Virus record (IMG/VR): IMGVR_UViG_3300047546_001836
Span: 1 to 62,417 of that record
DNA from: a virus
Direction: 5' to 3' (one strand)
Length of the DNA stretch: 62,417 nt
Part shown: one piece after another, positions 17,879 to 26,375 of the stretch
Numbering within the stretch: position 1 is the first letter of the stretch
Layout of the letters: each line of letters begins with the position of its first letter
Made by a program: the position numbers and the translations under genes
Notes under the pieces: generated by a model
What the model was told of the DNA's origin: nothing
What the model saw: the letters and a program-made list of their open reading frames with translations, nothing else
Database searches by the model: none

Positions 17879-18625
17879 ATGGCCCGCGACACCACCAAGC
17901 ATGAGCTTCTCTTTCGTGCGCTCACCGAGCGGGAGCAGGCGGAGGGCTATCGTGTCATTCGCCAGCTTGGTGGGAACAACGTCGGCATTGAGCTAACGCT
18001 CGACGACATTGCGGACGGGATCGAGAACACCAAGCTCTGGCTCTCCTCCACCGTAGGTGAGCGGTGCCGTCTCCCGCTCACCTTGGTGGCGGGCCAATCG
18101 GACTACAGGCTTCCGTCGAACGTCCGAGAGGTCGTCGACGTAATCCTTCCTGATATAGCGAATGTCTCTTCTGAGTACCGCAGCTACTTTATGGAGGACT
18201 TGACGGGATTCATTCGGAACCCTGGCAACCTCACGCGGACAACGCATCTTCTTCAGTACCTTGCCAATCGCGGATTAGAGCGGCAATTTGGGAACGATCC
18301 CACATGGCAGTACGAGCCACGCAGCAAGGTGCTGACGGTACGACCTGACACCTTGAGTGGCCCCGCTTTCGTAGAGTTCGTGAAGTACGTCGTGGACGTC
18401 GAGAATCTGGACAGCCAAGAGCTTCAGTGGTTTCGGCGCTACTTGCTTGCGACGTGTAAGCGCACGTTGGGGCAAGTTCGGCGCAAGTACAGTGAGGTTC
18501 CAATGGGTGGGTCGAAGACGTCGATGGACGGCGGCGACCTCATGTCGGAGTCGGAGGCTGAGCTTCAGATCCTTCAGGAGGAGGCGCTTGCAGCCTCGCC
18601 TGGGGTGTTGTTTGTGATTGGCTGA
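17879..18625 (+). CDS. Neck or head-completion protein
   Basis: A 248-residue protein. The pattern LDSQELQWFRRYLLATCKRTLGQVRRKY followed by a Gly/Met loop and an acidic helical C-terminus occurs in neck or head-tail connector proteins of T4-related and other large myoviruses. The central YRLPSNVREVVDVIL region also fits. There is no SD before ATG 17879, only three bases after the previous stop, so initiation may depend on coupling. The dispersed palindrome follows the stop. Confidence 0.6.
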   Translation: MARDTTKHELLFRALTEREQAEGYRVIRQLGGNNVGIELTLDDIADGIENTKLWLSSTVGERCRLPLTLVAGQSDYRLPSNVREVVDVILPDIANVSSEYRSYFMEDLTGFIRNPGNLTRTTHLLQYLANRGLERQFGNDPTWQYEPRSKVLTVRPDTLSGPAFVEFVKYVVDVENLDSQELQWFRRYLLATCKRTLGQVRRKYSEVPMGGSKTSMDGGDLMSESEAELQILQEEALAASPGVLFVIG

Positions 18626-18626
18626 A

Positions 18627-18640
18627 CGAATTCGAATTCG
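18627..18640. repeat. Dispersed palindrome, neck junction copy
   Basis: CGAATTCGAATTCG begins two bases after the TGA of the neck gene and lies upstream of the SD of the next gene. Confidence 0.8.
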
Positions 18641-18691
18641 CGTTGCCCGATTCTCGTCAATACGCTATCGCTTCTTCAGTAGGAGATCAAA

Positions 18692-19468
18692 ATGGCGAAC
18701 ATCGAAGAGCGTGGCAACCCGAATCCCCACCATGACGCGGAGGGGAAGTTCAGCACGCAGCGGCGGGCGAAGACGGTGTCCTTCAACTTCTCTTCTCCCA
18801 AGGACGTGGTTGTGGGGAAGGGGAAGAACGGCAAGCCGCTCTTTCGTAAGATCGAGAAGCCCGCTCCCGTGCGGTATCGCCCGGAGCGTGGCACCTTGTC
18901 GATCCAGAAGGGCGTCCCTGTCTGCGGTCGGCTTGCTCGCATGAAGGGTGACAACGTCCGCTGCTACGACGGCGAGGTGCTGTCTCGCTCAGGGGGTGGC
19001 GTCAGCTCTGCCGAGGCACGGGGGAACAAGTTCGCTCCGGTCGCTGGTGCGGCTAAGGCTGGCGCGATGGACTGGGCAGGGAAGCAGGCTTCGAACCAGA
19101 ACGAGAGCCTTCAGGTCTTCGAGAACATGTACTACCGCCCGATGCTCGAGCAGTCGGCAGTGGACGCCCTGGCGTGGATCGAGGGCGACGAGGGTGAGTG
19201 GATGGCGGAGACGGAGGACGGTCTGGTGACCTTGCTGGCCGTCGATGACGAGGGTGGGGCGTATTGGGCGATCTACACGGACGAGGGCGACGATCCCTCT
19301 GCCGAGGGTGAGGCTGACACGCTGGCGGCGGCGAAGGAGCTGGCCGGGAAGGCTGCCCTGGCTGCCCTGGCTTCTCACGGCTTCGTGGCCGACCCTGAGG
19401 TCATGGAGGAGATCCAGAACGGCGTGTCGCTGACCTCGCACCTTGAGCGCATTCTCTCGGTGGGCTGA
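18692..19468 (+). CDS. Head or neck structural protein with NPHHD motif
   Basis: A 258-residue protein starting at ATG after TAGGAGATC. The N-terminal RGNPNPHHDAEGKFS resembles a short peptide found in phage head-morphogenesis proteins (NPHHD-x-x-G-x-F). The C-terminal half is acidic and Ala-rich. It is followed by a strong terminator, so it ends a short operon. The role is uncertain: internal head protein, decoration protein or connector. Confidence 0.55.
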   Translation: MANIEERGNPNPHHDAEGKFSTQRRAKTVSFNFSSPKDVVVGKGKNGKPLFRKIEKPAPVRYRPERGTLSIQKGVPVCGRLARMKGDNVRCYDGEVLSRSGGGVSSAEARGNKFAPVAGAAKAGAMDWAGKQASNQNESLQVFENMYYRPMLEQSAVDALAWIEGDEGEWMAETEDGLVTLLAVDDEGGAYWAIYTDEGDDPSAEGEADTLAAAKELAGKAALAALASHGFVADPEVMEEIQNGVSLTSHLERILSVG

Positions 19469-19491
19469 TCGGGTCTGGGGGGGGTGAAGAG

Positions 19492-19526
19492 GGGGGGAAC
19501 GAAGTCGAATTCGTTCTCCCCTTTTC
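19492..19526 (+). terminator. Intrinsic terminator with palindrome at its apex
   Basis: A 12-bp stem GGGGGGAACGAA/TTCGTTCTCCCC (one G-U pair) has loop GTCGAA and is followed by TTTTCTG. The apex is the dispersed palindrome (ACGAAGTCGAATTCGT). Confidence 0.85.
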
Positions 19527-19546
19527 TGTGGCTTCACGGAGGGCGT

Positions 19547-20101
19547 ATGAGGGATCGGGACTTCTTTCAGAAGGTGAGCCGGGACTACGCACGCTTTGTT
19601 GGAGACGACGAGCAGGGCGAGACCTTCCTGCATTACTACGTCCTGAAGCCGGGAAAATGGAATCCTGTTCATCGGGAGAGCGAGAAGCCTTCGTACATGG
19701 CTCCGTTCGCGCTGAGCGTGAGCTTTCTCTTCGAGGAGGCGGAGAGTCAGAATGTTGACGCGGACGAGGGGGGCTTGGTGGAGTCTGAGTTCGACGCTGA
19801 GGCTGCGATCCCGTATTCGCTCTGGGCGGAGCTGACGGAGGGGCCAAAAGCACCAAAGATCGGGGACGTGATTTGTCAGCATCCGCTGTCGGAGCGTCCG
19901 CGTTGGTTTCGGATCGTCAAGGTGGACGAGTTCGGGATCGTTCGGAATGGCCCCGGATTTACGGAGTGGAAGATTGCGTTGAAATCTCGGTCGGGACTGA
20001 CGGAGGAGGTTCAGCCCGCTGAGGCGATTCCTTTGCGTCCCTCTACTCCCTCGGAGGGCTTCATCGCTCCCCGAGATTCCATTCCCAGGCTAAAGAAGTA
20101 G
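19547..20101 (+). CDS. Neck-region structural protein, unknown
   Basis: A 184-residue protein starting at ATG 19547 with ACGGAGGG as SD; an upstream start in frame is excluded because the terminator hairpin lies in it. It has beta-barrel-like segments (IGDVICQHPL, RPRWFRIVKVDEFGIV, EWKIALKSRSG). Its place between capsid and sheath suggests a neck, head-closure or tail-completion protein. No family recognised. Confidence 0.55.
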   Translation: MRDRDFFQKVSRDYARFVGDDEQGETFLHYYVLKPGKWNPVHRESEKPSYMAPFALSVSFLFEEAESQNVDADEGGLVESEFDAEAAIPYSLWAELTEGPKAPKIGDVICQHPLSERPRWFRIVKVDEFGIVRNGPGFTEWKIALKSRSGLTEEVQPAEAIPLRPSTPSEGFIAPRDSIPRLKK

Positions 20102-20114
20102 GAGGAGAAAAGCG

Positions 20115-20846
20115 ATGCCTTCAGCATTGGTGCGTACCCCTGAGGAAGAGAAGGATTGGATTCAGTCGAAGGAGATCATTCAACAGGAGTACCCGGACAA
20201 GGAGAAGTCTGACCCGGACGGCTTCTATGCCTTGGTGACGACGGTCTACAAGAGCATGCGAACGGTGCATGGGGACGAGCGGTGGCCAGTGAAGGAGGTC
20301 TCGGAGGCGGAGGTGAGCGCGGAGCTGCTCTCGCTCTTGGAGATGGTGGCGGCGTCGCACCCTTCGAGGGCGTGGCTGGTCGCTCCAGAGCTTCTGGCGA
20401 GTGGGGATCGCTTCGTGGTCTGCTCGCTCATGGGCAAGGTGCTTGCGGAGGGTGTGGTGCATTCGAATTCGCCCACGGAGCGAGAGGTTCGTGGGAGCAT
20501 GCGGAGGACGGCTACGGAGCGCACGGAGACGGCGTATTCCTACGATGCCCAGACCTTCTTCGTGCTGGAGGACATCTCTACCCGCGTCGTGCTGGAGGAG
20601 GGGGACGACCGTTGGAGTCCTGAGGATCAGGAGAGCGAGCTTCACCCGGTCATTCGTCCGCTCAACGCCCCCGAGACGGATCGGATCTTGAAGATCAAGC
20701 CGTCGCTCACGCCGTATCAGGCGGCGATCCTGTGGGGAGACATTCGCTCCTGGGGCTTGGGAGAGGCTGTGGCCATGTGGTCGAAGAAGCATGGGCAGAC
20801 CTTCTTCACCAAGGAGCAGGTAGAGGCGCTCGGGAAGGTTGCCTGA
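20115..20846 (+). CDS. Unknown structural-module protein
   Basis: A 243-residue protein with a helical N-terminus (WIQSKEIIQQEYPDKEKSDPDGFYALVTTVYKSM) that resembles small domains found in phage proteins of unknown role, with the pattern A/S-KEI-x4-YP. A mixed central region and a helical C-terminus (PYQAAILWGDIRSWGLGEAV) follow. SD is AGGAGGAGA. It contains one near copy of the palindrome (GCATTCGAATTCGC near 20460). It overlaps the next start by one base. Confidence 0.5.
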   Translation: MPSALVRTPEEEKDWIQSKEIIQQEYPDKEKSDPDGFYALVTTVYKSMRTVHGDERWPVKEVSEAEVSAELLSLLEMVAASHPSRAWLVAPELLASGDRFVVCSLMGKVLAEGVVHSNSPTEREVRGSMRRTATERTETAYSYDAQTFFVLEDISTRVVLEEGDDRWSPEDQESELHPVIRPLNAPETDRILKIKPSLTPYQAAILWGDIRSWGLGEAVAMWSKKHGQTFFTKEQVEALGKVA

Positions 20847-21130
20847 TGTTGGCATTCGCCTGCCAGACCTGTCGTTGGCACCAAGAGGAAGGGAAGCCTT
20901 GCGGGCGTCCCTGTAGTGGCCCCGTCCGGGGGGGATCGTTCCCATGTCGGGTGAGCGACATTGACCTCCACCGGCATTGCTTCGTCTGCGGCGATCCGCC
21001 TGTGGCCATGCTCCAAGCGCAAGCCCCCTCGTCCGCCCTCTTCGGGGTCTGTGCGAAGCACCTTGAGTGGATTCAGTCGCTTGGTGCCGAACGGCTGGAT
21101 CGTCCTGAGACCTTCTTGGTCAAGAAGTGA
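20846..21130 (+). CDS. Small Cys/His-rich, probably zinc-binding protein
   Basis: A 94-residue protein that starts in the TGATG overlap with the previous gene. It has CQTCRWH near the N-terminus, further Cys at the CGRPC and PCRVSD positions, then HRHCFVCGD and CAKH. Spacing fits one or two zinc sites. No family recognised. It overlaps the next gene by four bases (GTGA). Confidence 0.55.
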   Translation: MLAFACQTCRWHQEEGKPCGRPCSGPVRGGSFPCRVSDIDLHRHCFVCGDPPVAMLQAQAPSSALFGVCAKHLEWIQSLGAERLDRPETFLVKK

Positions 21131-21912
21131 TCGGGGCGAAGCCATCTGGGGCCACCAAGAAGGTGCTGAAGCGGCTCGCGCAAGCAGACGAGGCGTTCGT
21201 TCAGAAGCAGGTCGCCTCCATTGTGCAGAATGCGCTCTGGCGGCTCGTTCGGCGGCTGAAGGCTGCTGGAGCGCGCTCCAGCCTGGACTACGACCGGCTT
21301 GAGCTGATCTGGACGAGGGACTGGTATGCAGTCGTCCTGCCTGAGGAGAAGCGCGTCCTCTCGGATCAGGATCGGGGCATGTGGGTAATGCTCTTGGAAG
21401 GGCCGTCAGGCTTGGTGCGGGATCTCTCTGTGCTTGGGCCAATTCCCCTTGAGGCGATCCCGGCCCCGCTCCTCGCCTCTGGGAAGGGCGTCCTTCGTCG
21501 GGTCACTCCTGACGAGTACGAGGGGGCGGTGAAGGCGCTGAAGAAGCAAGCGCACCTCTTGGTGCAAGCGGGCTGGATCACGGAGGCGGATGAGCTTGAT
21601 CCCAAGAGGCTGGATCGGGCCATTCGCTTCATGCCTGCTCAGCGATACGCGCTGGTCGACGCCCCAACGGACTTAGCCTTCGAAGCCCTTCGGGAGGAGT
21701 ACGGCGTCGGAGGGAAGGCGGTCGACGTCTGGTCAAGTGCGCTGAAAGAGATGAAGGCGTACATCGTGCAGGAGATGAAAGCGCAGCGAAAAGCGATCCT
21801 GACCGGGAGCAAGATTCGATCTGTGAAGCCTCCTCGGGGCGACATTGAGAACCCAGAGACGATGGAGGGATTCACGGAGGGGATCGAGCGAAAGGCATTT
21901 CGCAAGAGGTGA
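21127..21912 (+). CDS. Neck/tail-completion region protein, unknown
   Basis: A 261-residue protein with a GTG start overlapping the previous stop. The N-terminus is basic and helical, the centre holds strand-like YAVVLPEEKRVLS and WVMLLEGPSG, and the C-terminus has Lys/Arg-rich helices (KEMKAYIVQEMKAQRKAI). No diagnostic motif. Its position just before a putative tail terminator and the sheath suggests a structural or assembly role. Confidence 0.5.
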   Translation: MIGAKPSGATKKVLKRLAQADEAFVQKQVASIVQNALWRLVRRLKAAGARSSLDYDRLELIWTRDWYAVVLPEEKRVLSDQDRGMWVMLLEGPSGLVRDLSVLGPIPLEAIPAPLLASGKGVLRRVTPDEYEGAVKALKKQAHLLVQAGWITEADELDPKRLDRAIRFMPAQRYALVDAPTDLAFEALREEYGVGGKAVDVWSSALKEMKAYIVQEMKAQRKAILTGSKIRSVKPPRGDIENPETMEGFTEGIERKAFRKR

Positions 21913-21915
21913 GCC

Positions 21916-22608
21916 ATGAGTCGAATCGAGATCGAGCATTTTGATCGGGCCATCATTGAGCATATGGAGCCTGTGCTGATTTTGCTTGGTGAGGGCGATC
22001 AGGCGCGAGAGGAGTACGCGCTCGTGGTGGAGGGCGTTCGCGGTGTGGCGGAGTACAAGGGCCACGTCCCTGTCTACTTCTCGGGGGGGGAGCAGAGCTT
22101 TGGTGCGAAGTTCTACCCGCATGTCGCGGTAACGCTGACTTCGGACGAGCCAGATGAGCAGCGCTTCGTGGGCTTAGCGGTGCAGGACATTCGGCCCGCG
22201 CCGCAGACGAGCTTCACCGAAGTCGAATTCGCTGACGGCACCACGCGGACTGGGGCGGACTTCTTGGAGGTTCAGCCGCTCTCGCACCCGAGGAAGTTTT
22301 CGTATCGGATCGACGTCGTCGCCCGAGGTTCGTCGGCTCGTCGGGAGGCGAAGCTCCTGTGGGTGTACCTCCTCCAGCGATTCCTGCTCGATGGCTTCTC
22401 GCTCAAGGTGTACGACGCGGAGGACGAGGAGCGCACCTATGACGGGTCGGTGGATGAGGTGCCGATTGAGCTTCAGTACCCAGACCTCTCCGTGCGAGAG
22501 GTGAAGAGGAGCATCTCGGTCTCGATTCGTGGGGAGTACGACATCTCTCCGACCTTAGTGCATCGAGCTGTGTCGTCCCCTCCGTCCTCGGGAATCGGTA
22601 GGCTCTGA
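21916..22608 (+). CDS. Putative tail-terminator or sheath-connecting protein
   Basis: A 230-residue protein with SD AAGAGGTGA. It is beta-rich (RKFSYRIDVVARG, LKVYDAEDEERTY), with a hydrophobic helix LLWVYLLQRFLLDG. It lies immediately upstream of the sheath gene, where T4-like phages encode tail-completion proteins such as gp15 or gp3. I infer this role from position only. It contains a palindrome copy at 22218-22231, read as EVEFAD. Confidence 0.5.
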   Translation: MSRIEIEHFDRAIIEHMEPVLILLGEGDQAREEYALVVEGVRGVAEYKGHVPVYFSGGEQSFGAKFYPHVAVTLTSDEPDEQRFVGLAVQDIRPAPQTSFTEVEFADGTTRTGADFLEVQPLSHPRKFSYRIDVVARGSSARREAKLLWVYLLQRFLLDGFSLKVYDAEDEERTYDGSVDEVPIELQYPDLSVREVKRSISVSIRGEYDISPTLVHRAVSSPPSSGIGRL

Positions 22609-22654
22609 AATCTGGCCTTGTTCCCAGGTTTCGTCTTCCCGAACTAAGACACTC
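22604..22654 (+). repeat. Direct repeat, copy 1, upstream of sheath gene
   Basis: A 51-base unit ending in TTCCCGAACTAAGACACTC. It matches copy 2 at about 40 of 51 positions, with the last 19 identical. It overlaps the stop codon of the preceding gene. Confidence 0.75.
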
Positions 22655-22977
22655 CTTACTCGGGCTGTCGGGGCTTCGGCGGGCCGCTCCTCCCGCTCGC
22701 GTCGGTCGGCTCTCCTCGCCGTGCGTGTCGTCCGAAAGTACGATCTGAAAACTGGCGTTGATCGCGGTCAAAGTTTTCCCGAACTAAGACACTCTTATAG
22801 CGGCGGTGGTCTCCTCACCCTCCCCAACCCCTCCCACAGCCGCATTCGAGGTCTTGGTGCAGACCGCATTCGAAGCTCTTCGAAAATTTCCTGCGGCAGC
22901 GAATTCGACTTCGTCGGCTGGGTTTGCTTTTTGGCTCTCGTCGGGTAAAGGCGATCTTAGCGTGAGGATCTAAGAGC
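22609..22977. other. Largest noncoding gap, probable regulatory region for sheath operon
   Basis: 369 bases without a convincing gene. It holds two copies of a 51-base repeat with 140-base periodicity, an inverted element TTCGAAGCTCTTCGAA near 22869, a palindrome copy CGAATTCGACTTCG (22900-22913) followed by a T-rich stretch (TTTGCTTTTTGG, possible weak terminator), and a TAAGAG hexamer just before the sheath ATG. Confidence 0.6.
22744..22794 (+). repeat. Direct repeat, copy 2, upstream of sheath gene
   Basis: Second copy of the 51-base unit, exactly 140 bases downstream of the first, ending in the same 19 bases. The following TTATAG also resembles copy 1 (CTTACT). Confidence 0.75.
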
Positions 22978-25356
22978 ATGCCTGCTTCGAACACACCGGG
23001 CGTTCGCACCTTGACAGTACCGTTGGCCCAGGCGGTCTCGACGGCGGTTTCGACTTCGGGGTTGGCCTTGATTGGGGCGACGCCGAAGGGGCCGCTGAAT
23101 ACTCCTACGGTGATCACTTCGTGGGAGGAGTTTCAGCGGGTCTTTGGCACCTTCAGCACCACGTTGACGGCTCCGCTGGCTGCGTATGTCTTCTTCCAGA
23201 ACGGTGGCTCGCGCTTGGTGGTGGTGCGGGTGGCGTCTGACGACGCTGTGGCGGCGACTGCGTACATCTCGACGGAGGTGACGGAGACGCTCATGACGGG
23301 GGATGGTTCGGACACGACGGGGAGCAAGACGTTGGCTGGCGTGCCGATCCTCCCTGGGAGTCTTGAGATCGTGTACCAGCGTGCGCTCTTGGTGACAGAC
23401 GAGGTTCTGGATTCGGACGCTGGTGGGGATGCGGCGTTCTCTGGCACCTTGGCGCACCCTGGGGTGACGACGGGGGACGTCCTGATCGAGTGGACGTCTG
23501 GTGGCGTTGCGAAGTCTCAGACGATTGCGGCGGACGGCTCTGTTGAGGGGGACGGGACGCCTGAGAACACCACCTTGAACCGGACGACGGGTGAGATCTA
23601 CATTGACCTGACTGGCGATCTTCCTGGGGCGTCGACGGCGATCACGGCGACGTATCGGTACTACGGGCCTGAGATCACGGTGACGGACGACGGTGAAGGC
23701 GCGCTCCAGAGTGGGGCGACGGGGTCGATCAACTACACGACCGGGGCGCTTGCGGTGACGTTCTCGAATGCGCCTGCGGACGACTACGTGGTCTCTGTGG
23801 TGTACCGCAAGAAGCTCTTCCTTCTGACGATGGATCACGTTGGTGCGTATGGGAATGACTGCCGGATCAAGCTCTCTGGGTTGGAGGGCTACGAGGATGC
23901 GGATTCGGCGTCGTTCACGCGGTGGAACTTGGTGGTGGAGGTGTTGGACGCGAACGGCTCGTGGGCGGTGGCGGAGACGTTCTTGGTGTCGCTGACCGAC
24001 AACACGGACAGCGAGAACTACATCGTGAACGTCCTGAATGACGCCACGAACGGCTCTGAGTACTTCTCGGTGACGGAGATCCACGCTGGGGTTCCTTCGG
24101 AGCTTTCAGGGGTCTCGGTGGAGGAGGATGCTGCAGGCGACGCGGGGACGGCGTTGGCTGGAGACGGGGCGACGCTGGAGTTTGCGGGGACGCTCTCGAA
24201 TGCGGTCTACTCTGGCTCCTTGGTGTTCACGGCGTTGAAGGAGTCGGACGACAGCACCATGACGTTGACGGACGACGGCTTTGGTGGGTTCACTGGCGAC
24301 GGCACGGGGACGATTGACTACACGACGGGGGAGTTCTCGTTGACGTTCGAGGCGGAGGTGAAGGACGGGGGGGCGATCAGCGCGGTCTACTTCGCTGCTC
24401 CCGTGAACGACGCCTCCAGCCCCTGGACGTTGCGGCTCTCTGGTGGGGACGACGGGAGCGCGATCACCAGTGCGGAGGTGATCGGGACGGCGATCCAGGC
24501 GGATCGGAAGGGCATCTACGCGACGGAGCGGTTGAATGAGGTGCTGATGGTGATCTTCCCTGACTTCACCGGGGTGAAGGCGGTGGATCAGGCGTTGCTG
24601 GACTACTGTCACGCTCGGGAGAACACGGATCGGTTTGCGGTGATCTGCCCGCCTTCGGGGTATACGCCGACGCAAGCGATTGCGTACAAGCGTCAGGTGA
24701 ACCGCCCTGAGGCGCTTGAGGGCCATATGTACTGGCCCTGGAAGTACGTGATTGATCCGGCGACGAATCGCTCTCGGCTGCTCCCTCCGGTATTCCATGC
24801 GGCTGGTGTGATCTCGCGGACGGATTCTGCGCGTGGTGCGATGAAGGCTCCTGCCGGTGTGGCGGACGGGCGGTTGTCCTTGGTGGTGCAGCTTGCGTAT
24901 GAGGTCTCGGACGCGGAGGCTGGGCAGCTTCGGTCGCACCAGATCAACGTGATTCGGTATCTGGCGCAGTACCAAGATCCTGTGGTCTTTGGTGCGAACA
25001 CGATGGAGCGGAACGGGGACTACGGCATGATCCATGTGGCGCGCATGCTTGCGGTGGTGAAGCTGAACATGCGGCAGATCCTGCTGCCGAAGGTGTTTGA
25101 GCCGAACACTCCTGCGCTGCGCTCGCAGATCACGTTGGAGATCACCTCGTACATGGAGCGGCTGCGGAACCTGGGCTGGTTCTACGGGGCGTCGGCTGCG
25201 GAGGGCTACTCGGTGATCTGCAACGACAGCAACAACCCGGCAGCGGAGGTGGCGCAGGGTCGGTTGACGGCTGACGTTCGGTTCCGTCCGAATGCGGCGG
25301 CTGAGTTCATCGTGGCTCGCGTCGGGCTGCAGGGAGCGGGCAGCTCGACGAGCTGA
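22978..25356 (+). CDS. Tail sheath protein
   Basis: It is the contractile outer tail cylinder. The 792-residue protein has the sheath N-terminus (GLALIGATPKGPLNTPTVI, then EEFQRVFGTF) and C-terminus (LRNLGWFYGASAAEG, RLTADVRFRPNAAAEFIV). Residues about 152-278 and 400-478 are inserted beta domains of the kind seen in the capsid protein (TDDGEGALQSGATGSINYTTG; TDDGFGGFTGDGTGTIDYTTG), making it longer than a minimal sheath of about 400-650 residues. It is preceded by the repeat-bearing noncoding region and followed by a palindrome copy. Confidence 0.93.
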   Translation: MPASNTPGVRTLTVPLAQAVSTAVSTSGLALIGATPKGPLNTPTVITSWEEFQRVFGTFSTTLTAPLAAYVFFQNGGSRLVVVRVASDDAVAATAYISTEVTETLMTGDGSDTTGSKTLAGVPILPGSLEIVYQRALLVTDEVLDSDAGGDAAFSGTLAHPGVTTGDVLIEWTSGGVAKSQTIAADGSVEGDGTPENTTLNRTTGEIYIDLTGDLPGASTAITATYRYYGPEITVTDDGEGALQSGATGSINYTTGALAVTFSNAPADDYVVSVVYRKKLFLLTMDHVGAYGNDCRIKLSGLEGYEDADSASFTRWNLVVEVLDANGSWAVAETFLVSLTDNTDSENYIVNVLNDATNGSEYFSVTEIHAGVPSELSGVSVEEDAAGDAGTALAGDGATLEFAGTLSNAVYSGSLVFTALKESDDSTMTLTDDGFGGFTGDGTGTIDYTTGEFSLTFEAEVKDGGAISAVYFAAPVNDASSPWTLRLSGGDDGSAITSAEVIGTAIQADRKGIYATERLNEVLMVIFPDFTGVKAVDQALLDYCHARENTDRFAVICPPSGYTPTQAIAYKRQVNRPEALEGHMYWPWKYVIDPATNRSRLLPPVFHAAGVISRTDSARGAMKAPAGVADGRLSLVVQLAYEVSDAEAGQLRSHQINVIRYLAQYQDPVVFGANTMERNGDYGMIHVARMLAVVKLNMRQILLPKVFEPNTPALRSQITLEITSYMERLRNLGWFYGASAAEGYSVICNDSNNPAAEVAQGRLTADVRFRPNAAAEFIVARVGLQGAGSSTS

Positions 25357-25370
25357 CGAATTCGACTTCG
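25357..25370. repeat. Dispersed palindrome, sheath junction copy
   Basis: CGAATTCGACTTCG starts directly after the sheath TGA; with flanks it can form a hairpin of 6-7 bp. Confidence 0.75.
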
Positions 25371-25425
25371 TCGTTGGCTCGATCTTGGTGCCTGAGTTAC
25401 CCACAGGAGCATCGAGGAGAATCAA

Positions 25426-25617
25426 ATGGCAGACAATGACGCACTCAAGGCAGCTCAGGACGCCCACAAGCGGGAGCAGCTCGCTGCGATTCAGGCGGCG
25501 ACCATTGCGGTCGGTGAGCTTTCGCGGCACATTGACGCCCGTTTCGACGGGGTGAACGATCCGCTCTACTTGCTGCATCCCAGCTCGATTGAGCTGATCA
25601 ACAGCCTGAAGAAGTAG
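25426..25617 (+). CDS. Small helical protein of unknown function
   Basis: A 63-residue protein starting at ATG 25426 with GAGGAGAATC upstream. It is Ala/Asp/Lys-rich and predicted helical (KAAQDAHKREQLAAIQAATIAVGEL). No family recognised. It sits between sheath and a structural gene and is followed by a tandem repeat and terminator, so it ends the sheath operon. Confidence 0.6.
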   Translation: MADNDALKAAQDAHKREQLAAIQAATIAVGELSRHIDARFDGVNDPLYLLHPSSIELINSLKK

Positions 25618-25623
25618 CACCAA

Positions 25624-25662
25624 GCACGCCACGAAGGCACGCCACGAAGGCACGCCACGAAG
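25624..25662 (+). repeat. Tandem 13-bp repeat
   Basis: Three perfect copies of GCACGCCACGAAG followed by a partial fourth, directly after the stop of the small gene and before a terminator hairpin. Confidence 0.85.
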
Positions 25663-25667
25663 GCACG

Positions 25668-25702
25668 AAGGAGGCAGGGCAGACCCTGCCTTCTTTGCTT
25701 CG
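25668..25702 (+). terminator. Intrinsic terminator
   Basis: GAAGGAGGCAGGG pairs with CCCTGCCTTCTTT around loop CAGA; the 3' arm runs into a T-rich tract (TTCTTTGCTT). It closes the sheath transcription unit. Confidence 0.8.
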
Positions 25703-25737
25703 TCTGCGAAGGCGGCTATGAGGAGCGAGAGGTACAC

Positions 25738-26328
25738 ATGGCGTTGAGCAAGATTCCGCACATGTTTCGCTACAGCTTCCGCGTCGACGACACGGTGGAC
25801 GGCACGGAGTATGGCCCAGCGGCTGACGACGTGGTTCAGACGCTTGTTGGTGGGAAACTCTGGAGTCGGCCTGCCGCTGGGTCTGGGGCGATCACCGGGG
25901 GGCTGGTCGACTTGAATTACGGCTTTCTTGAGGGGGTGAAGCCTAAGGACGTCCTACCGGATTGGCCTCTCACGAAGTGGCCGCACTGGAAGATTACGAG
26001 CCTCATGGGGAGGTTTCCTGGGGCGACGTGGATTCGTGTGTATGCGGTGGACTTCACTGACCCGTTCTACAGCACCAACGCCACGCCTGGATTCGTCTCG
26101 AAGGAGGTGTCCCCTTCCGCCGAGCAGACGGAGTGGGGGGGATCTGGGGTCGAGATCCTTCTTCGGGAGGTTGAGAGTGATCAGATCCTGATCTTCGACA
26201 ATCAGGATGAGATGCACGTTCCTTCTGGCTGGAAGCTCAAGGTGGTGGCTTCGGACGGCGCAACTGCGGTGGCGCTCACGGGTGCTGGCGTTCTTGAGAT
26301 TTCGGTAAGCCCTGTCGTGAGTTCGTGA
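25738..26328 (+). CDS. Tail structural protein, unknown
   Basis: A 196-residue, beta-rich and aromatic protein (WPHWKITSLMGRFPGATWIRVYAVDF). SD GAGCGAGAGG lies before ATG 25738. It lies between sheath and tube genes. No family is recognised; a tube-associated or tail-terminator role is possible. The sequence is well conserved in codon pattern and lacks internal stops over its full length, so it is a real gene. Confidence 0.55.
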   Translation: MALSKIPHMFRYSFRVDDTVDGTEYGPAADDVVQTLVGGKLWSRPAAGSGAITGGLVDLNYGFLEGVKPKDVLPDWPLTKWPHWKITSLMGRFPGATWIRVYAVDFTDPFYSTNATPGFVSKEVSPSAEQTEWGGSGVEILLREVESDQILIFDNQDEMHVPSGWKLKVVASDGATAVALTGAGVLEISVSPVVSS

Positions 26329-26375
26329 TTTTCCTGGCGTACCCGAGTAAGCAACCCTAAGAGAAGGGGAAACGC

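Noticed and set aside
25624-25662. Possible CRISPR array
   Set aside because: Repeat units are directly contiguous with no spacers.
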